From the NCBI GenBank assembly GCA_017942035.1, contig JAGAVG010000011.1, positions 20,329 to 84,328 of the forward strand: a stretch of DNA of 64,000 nucleotides, in the 5' to 3' direction. Below, in pieces: positions 59,611 to 64,000 of the stretch. The position numbers and the translations under genes are program-made. Each line of letters begins with the position of its first letter. The stretch's first letter is position 1. The stretch comes from a bacterium (GTDB lineage: Bacteria > Cyanobacteriota > Vampirovibrionia > Gastranaerophilales > Gastranaerophilaceae). The notes under the pieces were generated by a model. It was given only the letters and a program-made list of their open reading frames with translations, had not been told where the DNA came from and did not search any database.

Positions 59611-62600
59611 TTATATATCGCCAAAAGTTGTTGGTGTTTCAAAGAAATTGATATTCAACAACTCTGAATCTATATCTGATAACGTTCTTCTAGGAGCTGA
59701 TTTTCTCAAATCGTCCATATCGGTCATCAAATCTACTTCTTCACCGCCTTTTTTCGCAACGGTAATATCCAAACCGATTGACTGCAATTCACGAACCAAT
59801 ACTTTGAATGATTCAGGAATTCCCGGTCTAGGAATATTATCACCTTTAACGATAGCTTCGTATGCTCTGTTACGTCCGTTAACATCATCTGATTTGATTG
59901 TTAACATTTCTTGAAGAGTGTAAGCTGCACCGTAAGCTTCCAGTGCCCAAACTTCCATCTCACCGAATCTCTGGCCGCCGAACTGAGCTTTACCACCCAA
60001 TGGCTGCTGAGTAACAAGTGAGTAAGGGCCTGTTGAACGAGCATGGATTTTATCATCTACAAGGTGAACAAGTTTCAGGATATAAGTAAGACCTACAGCT
60101 ACCGGTTCATCAAACTGTTCGCCGGTTCTACCGTCTATCAATCTGACTTTACCATCTTCTGTAACCCAGTCACATCCTGATTCTTTAATACCTCTGATAA
60201 GTTCAGCTTTAGTTGCGATTTCAGACTGGTTTTCACCATATCTTTCATCAAATGAAGGAGCTTCATAATGATCACCTGTCAAGTATGCGGCCAAACCTAA
60301 TAATAATTCATAAGTCTGTCCAACGTTCATACGGGAAGGAACACCAAGCGGGTTCAACACAACATCTAACGGAGTTCCGTCAGGCAAGAACGGCATATCT
60401 TCTTTAGGCAATATTCTTGAAACAATACCTTTGTTTCCGTGACGGCCTGAAAGTTTGTCACCGACAGATACTTTACGTTTTTGAGCAATGTAAACTCTAA
60501 TAACCGTATTAGCTCCCGGCGGCAATTCATCACCTTTTTCTCTATCGAATACCTTAACGTCGAGAACTCTTCCGCCTTCTCCGTGCGGTACTCTTAATGA
60601 ATTATCTTTAACATCTCTTGCTTTTTCAGCGAAGATTGCTCTTAACAATTTTTCTTCCGGCGGATGTTCAGATTCACCTTTTGGAGTAACTTTACCAACA
60701 AGGATATCATCAGCATAAACTCTCGCACCGATTCTTACGATACCTCTTTCATCAAGGTGTCTAAGGGCATCTTCAGAAACATTCGGAATTTCTCTTGTAA
60801 TTTCTTCCGGTCCGAGTTTTGTCTGACGAGCATCAATTTCCAATTTTTCAATGTGAACAGATGTGAAAATATCATCGTGAACACAACGTTCTGAAAGCAA
60901 GATAGCATCCTCGTAGTTATAACCTTCCCAAGGCATATACGCAAGAAGAACGTTTTTACCGAGTGAAAGTTCACCGCCACAAGTTGATGCACCGTCAGCG
61001 ATAACATCACCGGCTTTAACCTTGTCGCCTTCTCTTACGATTGGTTTCTGGTTAATACAAGTATCCTGGTTTGAACGAACATATTTCATCAATTGATAAA
61101 GATGCGGTTTACCTTGAAGATCACGAATTATGATTTCTTCGCCGACAACTCTTTCAACTGTACCGTCAACATCTGATACGATAACCATACCGGAATCTTT
61201 TGCGGCACGGGCTTCCATACCGGTACCAACAACCGGTCTGTTTGTAATCAACAAAGGTACAGACTGACGTTGCATGTTTGATCCCATCAAAGCTCGGTTA
61301 GCGTCATCGTGTTCAATGAACGGAATTAATGATGTCGCAACAGAGATAATCTGAATAGGAGAAACACCGACATAGTCGACTTTGCTTGCTTCGCCCATTG
61401 TGAATTCTGAACGGTATCTAACCGGAACGTAAGCATCTCTAATTGAACCGTCTTTATTCAATTTAATATCAGCAGGAGCGCAACGGAAGTTTTCATCCTC
61501 GTCTGCTGTCATATAAACAACTTCATCTGTAACTTTTCCGTCTTTAACAACAAAGAACGGAGCTTCAACAAATCCGTAGTCGTTAACTTTTGCGTGGGTT
61601 GCAAGAGATCCAATAAGACCTGCGTTCGGACCTTCCGGAGTTTCAATCGGACAAATACGTCCATAGTGTGAAGGGTGGATGTCACGAACAGCAAATCCCG
61701 CTCTTTCTCTCATCAAACCGCCAGGCCCTAAAGCTGAAATACGACGTTTGTGAGTCAATTCAGCAAGCGGGTTAATCTGGTCCATGAACTGTGACAACTG
61801 AGAACTTCCGAAGAATTCTTTCAATGCCGCAATCAACGGTTTTGTATTTAACAAGTTCAGCGGAGTTAAAGTTTCTGAATCTTGAAGAGTCATTCTTTCT
61901 TTAACAATTCTTTCGATACGTGCAAGACCAACTCTGAACTGGTTCTGCAGCAATTCACCTACTGAACGGATTCTTCTGTTTCCTAAGTGGTCGATATCAT
62001 CAACTGATCCTTCATCGTAAGTAAGGTTAATCAAATACTCGATTGATGCTACGATATCCTGAACGGTTAATGTTCTCTGGTTTTTAGGAATATTCAAATT
62101 CAATTTTTTGTTTAATTTATAACGACCAACACGTCCGATATCGTATTTCTTTTCATCAAAGAAACGAGCTTCTAATATTGAACGTCCGCCGGCTGCAGAT
62201 GCAGGATCGCCCGGTCTTAGTTTTTTATAAACTTCAATTAACGCATCATCTGTAGTTTCTGCAGTATCTTTATCTAATGTTTTCTTCAAAAATTCAAAGT
62301 GAGTGAACAAAGATTCCATTTCAGAAACTGTGATACCCATAGCTTTCAACAATGTTGTAGCCAAGATTTTTCTGTTTTTGTCGATTTTAACGTAAATCAA
62401 ATCGTTAGAATCGGTTTCGATTTTCAACCATGCTCCGCGGTTCGGGATCATAGTTGCGTTGTATAAACGTTTTCCGGCAGGAGAGATTTCTCTCTTGAAA
62501 TAAACACCCGGAGAACGAACAATCTGCGAAACGATTACACGTTCGGCACCGTTAACAATGAACGTACCTTTGTCAGTCATTGTCGGAATATCGCCGATAT

Positions 62601-62928
62601 AAACTTCTTGTTCTTTAATTTCACCGCTGTCACGGTTAACTAAACGAACCATAACGCGCAATTGTTTCGCATAAGTTGCATCATGAATTCTTGCCTCTTC
62701 GATAGTGTATTTTGCATTATCGAAAGTGTAATTAGGCAAAAAGTGCAATTCTAATCTTCCTGTGTAATCTTTGATAGGAGAGAATGAAAGCAATTCTTCT
62801 TTCAAACCTTCTTTCAAAAACCATTCAAAGGATTTTTTCTGCACTTCAATTAAATCGGGTAAATCGTCCAAACGAGTATGAGGAATACCCATTGGCGTTA
62901 CTCTTTTTGCGTATTTTGTGTTAGACAT
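59611..62928 (-). CDS. rpoB: RNA polymerase beta subunit
   Basis: Core polymerase subunit, 1105 residues. Recognised by the rifampicin-region segment [52 protein letters not shown] and the C-terminal [22 protein letters not shown]. The ATG with AGAGGTGA 5 nt upstream is preferred over a TTG one codon earlier. It is not preceded by rplJ-rplL; a ~350-nt leader with its own promoter lies upstream instead. Confidence 0.97.
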   Translation of the reverse strand: MSNTKYAKRVTPMGIPHTRLDDLPDLIEVQKKSFEWFLKEGLKEELLSFSPIKDYTGRLELHFLPNYTFDNAKYTIEEARIHDATYAKQLRVMVRLVNRDSGEIKEQEVYIGDIPTMTDKGTFIVNGAERVIVSQIVRSPGVYFKREISPAGKRLYNATMIPNRGAWLKIETDSNDLIYVKIDKNRKILATTLLKAMGITVSEMESLFTHFEFLKKTLDKDTAETTDDALIEVYKKLRPGDPASAAGGRSILEARFFDEKKYDIGRVGRYKLNKKLNLNIPKNQRTLTVQDIVASIEYLINLTYDEGSVDDIDHLGNRRIRSVGELLQNQFRVGLARIERIVKERMTLQDSETLTPLNLLNTKPLIAALKEFFGSSQLSQFMDQINPLAELTHKRRISALGPGGLMRERAGFAVRDIHPSHYGRICPIETPEGPNAGLIGSLATHAKVNDYGFVEAPFFVVKDGKVTDEVVYMTADEDENFRCAPADIKLNKDGSIRDAYVPVRYRSEFTMGEASKVDYVGVSPIQIISVATSLIPFIEHDDANRALMGSNMQRQSVPLLITNRPVVGTGMEARAAKDSGMVIVSDVDGTVERVVGEEIIIRDLQGKPHLYQLMKYVRSNQDTCINQKPIVREGDKVKAGDVIADGASTCGGELSLGKNVLLAYMPWEGYNYEDAILLSERCVHDDIFTSVHIEKLEIDARQTKLGPEEITREIPNVSEDALRHLDERGIVRIGARVYADDILVGKVTPKGESEHPPEEKLLRAIFAEKARDVKDNSLRVPHGEGGRVLDVKVFDREKGDELPPGANTVIRVYIAQKRKVSVGDKLSGRHGNKGIVSRILPKEDMPFLPDGTPLDVVLNPLGVPSRMNVGQTYELLLGLAAYLTGDHYEAPSFDERYGENQSEIATKAELIRGIKESGCDWVTEDGKVRLIDGRTGEQFDEPVAVGLTYILKLVHLVDDKIHARSTGPYSLVTQQPLGGKAQFGGQRFGEMEVWALEAYGAAYTLQEMLTIKSDDVNGRNRAYEAIVKGDNIPRPGIPESFKVLVRELQSIGLDITVAKKGGEEVDLMTDMDDLRKSAPRRTLSDIDSELLNINFFETPTTFGDI

Positions 62929-63116
62929 CAATTCACCTCTATCTATAATGGTGTACTACTAATTTTCAAATTTTAAATTGTATCTTCTACAATTAATCTA
63001 ACTTAAGGCTGTAAACCTTTCATCTGACTGAATTCCAGCCGGATAAACTTTATATATAATCGGGGAAACTATTGCTATGGGCATAGTTCACCCAGTTTTT
63101 ATTGACTTATTTTAAA

Positions 63117-63144
63117 ATAATATAACATAAATAAATATAGTCAA
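63117..63144 (-). promoter_or_regulatory. Promoter of rpoB operon
   Basis: On the minus strand TTGACT-N16-TATTAT. The leader of ~180 nt contains the pairing AACTAT/ATAGTT and no gene. Confidence 0.5.
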
Positions 63145-63284
63145 GAAAATAACAAACAAAACAAAAATTTATGTTAAACTTTTTTAACATTCTGTTAAAC
63201 CGTTGGGAGAGAATAGTTTCCATTGGTTTTCAAAACTCAAATAGTTATAACATAAATTTTTAAATGTTTAATCCATTCTACATT

Positions 63285-64000
63285 CTATTTACCGCGAAGA
63301 TAATCCATATTGCCTTTCTCTATAATCCAACGGATACAAGTCCAACCTTCACCGTTCATATTACAATCGACAGTACTACGGCTAGGAAGTATTGTATTTT
63401 TAGTTATTTGGAATTGAAATATGTCTCTTGCTATTGTATTAGGGGAATTTTTGCCATTTATATCTATCCAAACAGCACCGCATGATTGAACGCCTCCATC
63501 TAAAGTTGCGCAATATGTACCCTGAGAACTTCTCATCTAAATATAACTTCCATCATTGAGAATTATTTTATAATATCTTGAATCGTGCTCATAACTAGTT
63601 GAGTGATAACTTCCATTGAGAAATTTTACATTTTCTGTATATTGTAAGCATCCAGCTGAAGTACCGCAATCTTTAGCAATTTTTAAATAAGGCTTGAGAT
63701 AACTCATGAATTTTTCAGCGCTTTCTTTTGTCATGCCATCCGGCACATCCCATTCATCTAAATAACCATGATCTTTTATAGCAAGTAATTGCGCCTGAGA
63801 CATAACAGAATAGAACTTCTTAACCTTGTTAACCGTAACCCGCTCCTGATGCTTTTGAATTAAAGTTGGCAGCGTCATCGCCGCAACAATCCCGATTATC
63901 CCGAGGGTAATAAGAACTTCCGCCAAGGTAAACGCGGTTTTACGACGACCGGCAAAGTGTGATGAAAAGACCTCTGCTAAAGTAAAGGCGGTTTTACGAC
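63285..64000 (-). pseudogene. Prepilin-type protein interrupted by in-frame TAG (5' partial)
   Basis: Reads FTLAEVLITLGIIGIVAAMTLPTLI with a globular domain of the same type as the other pilins. It stops at a TAG (63537-63539), then continues in the same frame as MRSSQGTYCATLDGG to VWIDINGKNSPNTIARDIF, matching the conserved end of its relatives. A single nonsense codon thus splits it. The frame remains open to the window edge, and the segment RKTAFTLAEV occurs twice in a row, 19 residues apart, so the prepilin site is duplicated. The residue before the second site is Ala. Whether TAG is read through is unknown. Confidence 0.7.

Noticed and set aside
63537..63539. Evidence for a recoded genetic code (TAG as sense)
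   Set aside because: Only one gene has an internal TAG, whereas other genes, such as the histidine kinase and nadK, end with TAG in the right place, so standard code 11 fits.

Overview
The window is AT-rich bacterial chromosome. It most likely comes from a gut member of the non-photosynthetic cyanobacterial sister lineage (Melainabacteria/Vampirovibrionia, Gastranaerophilales-like). The best evidence is the RNA polymerase cluster at the right end. The beta' subunit is split into rpoC1 (569 aa) and rpoC2 (1287 aa) at the same junction as in Cyanobacteria. A ThrRS without the N-terminal TGS domain, several FTLAEVLITLGIIG prepilins, a LOS/LPS-type glycosyltransferase and a tripartite RND pump also fit a diderm of this group. 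Lineage is an inference; no marker phylogeny could be run. No tRNA, rRNA, insertion sequence, CRISPR array or prophage was recognised.

Layout, left to right. 1-3.1 kb: sensor kinase (cut by the window edge), CheY-like regulator and a degenerate PilB/GspE-like ATPase. 3.1-5.5 kb: three orphan proteins, one made of 37-residue ankyrin-like repeats. 5.6-10.1 kb: mfd and a parvulin-type lipoprotein. 10.2-15.7 kb: gdhA, a SIMPL protein, a small exported protein, a GT9 glycosyltransferase, a YqeG phosphatase and a U32 protein. 15.8-25 kb: housekeeping genes (rplF-rplR away from the rest of the spc operon, nadK, ftsZ, thrS, iron alcohol dehydrogenase, SPFH protein) with structured leaders and strong terminators. 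25-40.6 kb: an accessory zone containing two paralogous prepilin/beta-repeat/S74-chaperone genes. Each has a run of G codons just after the start: 11 G in the left copy (out of frame) and 10 G in the right copy (in frame). Between them lie map, adk, a pilin with an Xre regulator, coaX, sdaAB-sdaAA, surE, several tiny genes and many dispersed palindromic repeats. 40.6-53.7 kb: nagZ, a secreted hydrolase, a duplicated HNH protein, an aquaporin, pgeF, a TSCPD protein and an acrA-acrB-tolC type operon. 53.8-64 kb: rpoB-rpoC1-rpoC2 and a prepilin gene interrupted by an amber codon.

The most notable points are as follows. (1) The prepilin-S74 pair looks like a phase-variable surface-fibre system. 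(2) A recurrent promoter-like motif, AGCAAT followed 23 nt downstream (start to start) by YTTTATA, precedes four small or orphan genes and a candidate CGAGGAA-rich small RNA. (3) Several genes appear to be transcribed leaderless from extended -10 elements. (4) There is an HNH nuclease with a decayed tandem copy of itself. (5) There is a 22-residue membrane peptide with a perfect Shine-Dalgarno. Motif positions were read by eye, and gene functions rest on recognised family motifs.
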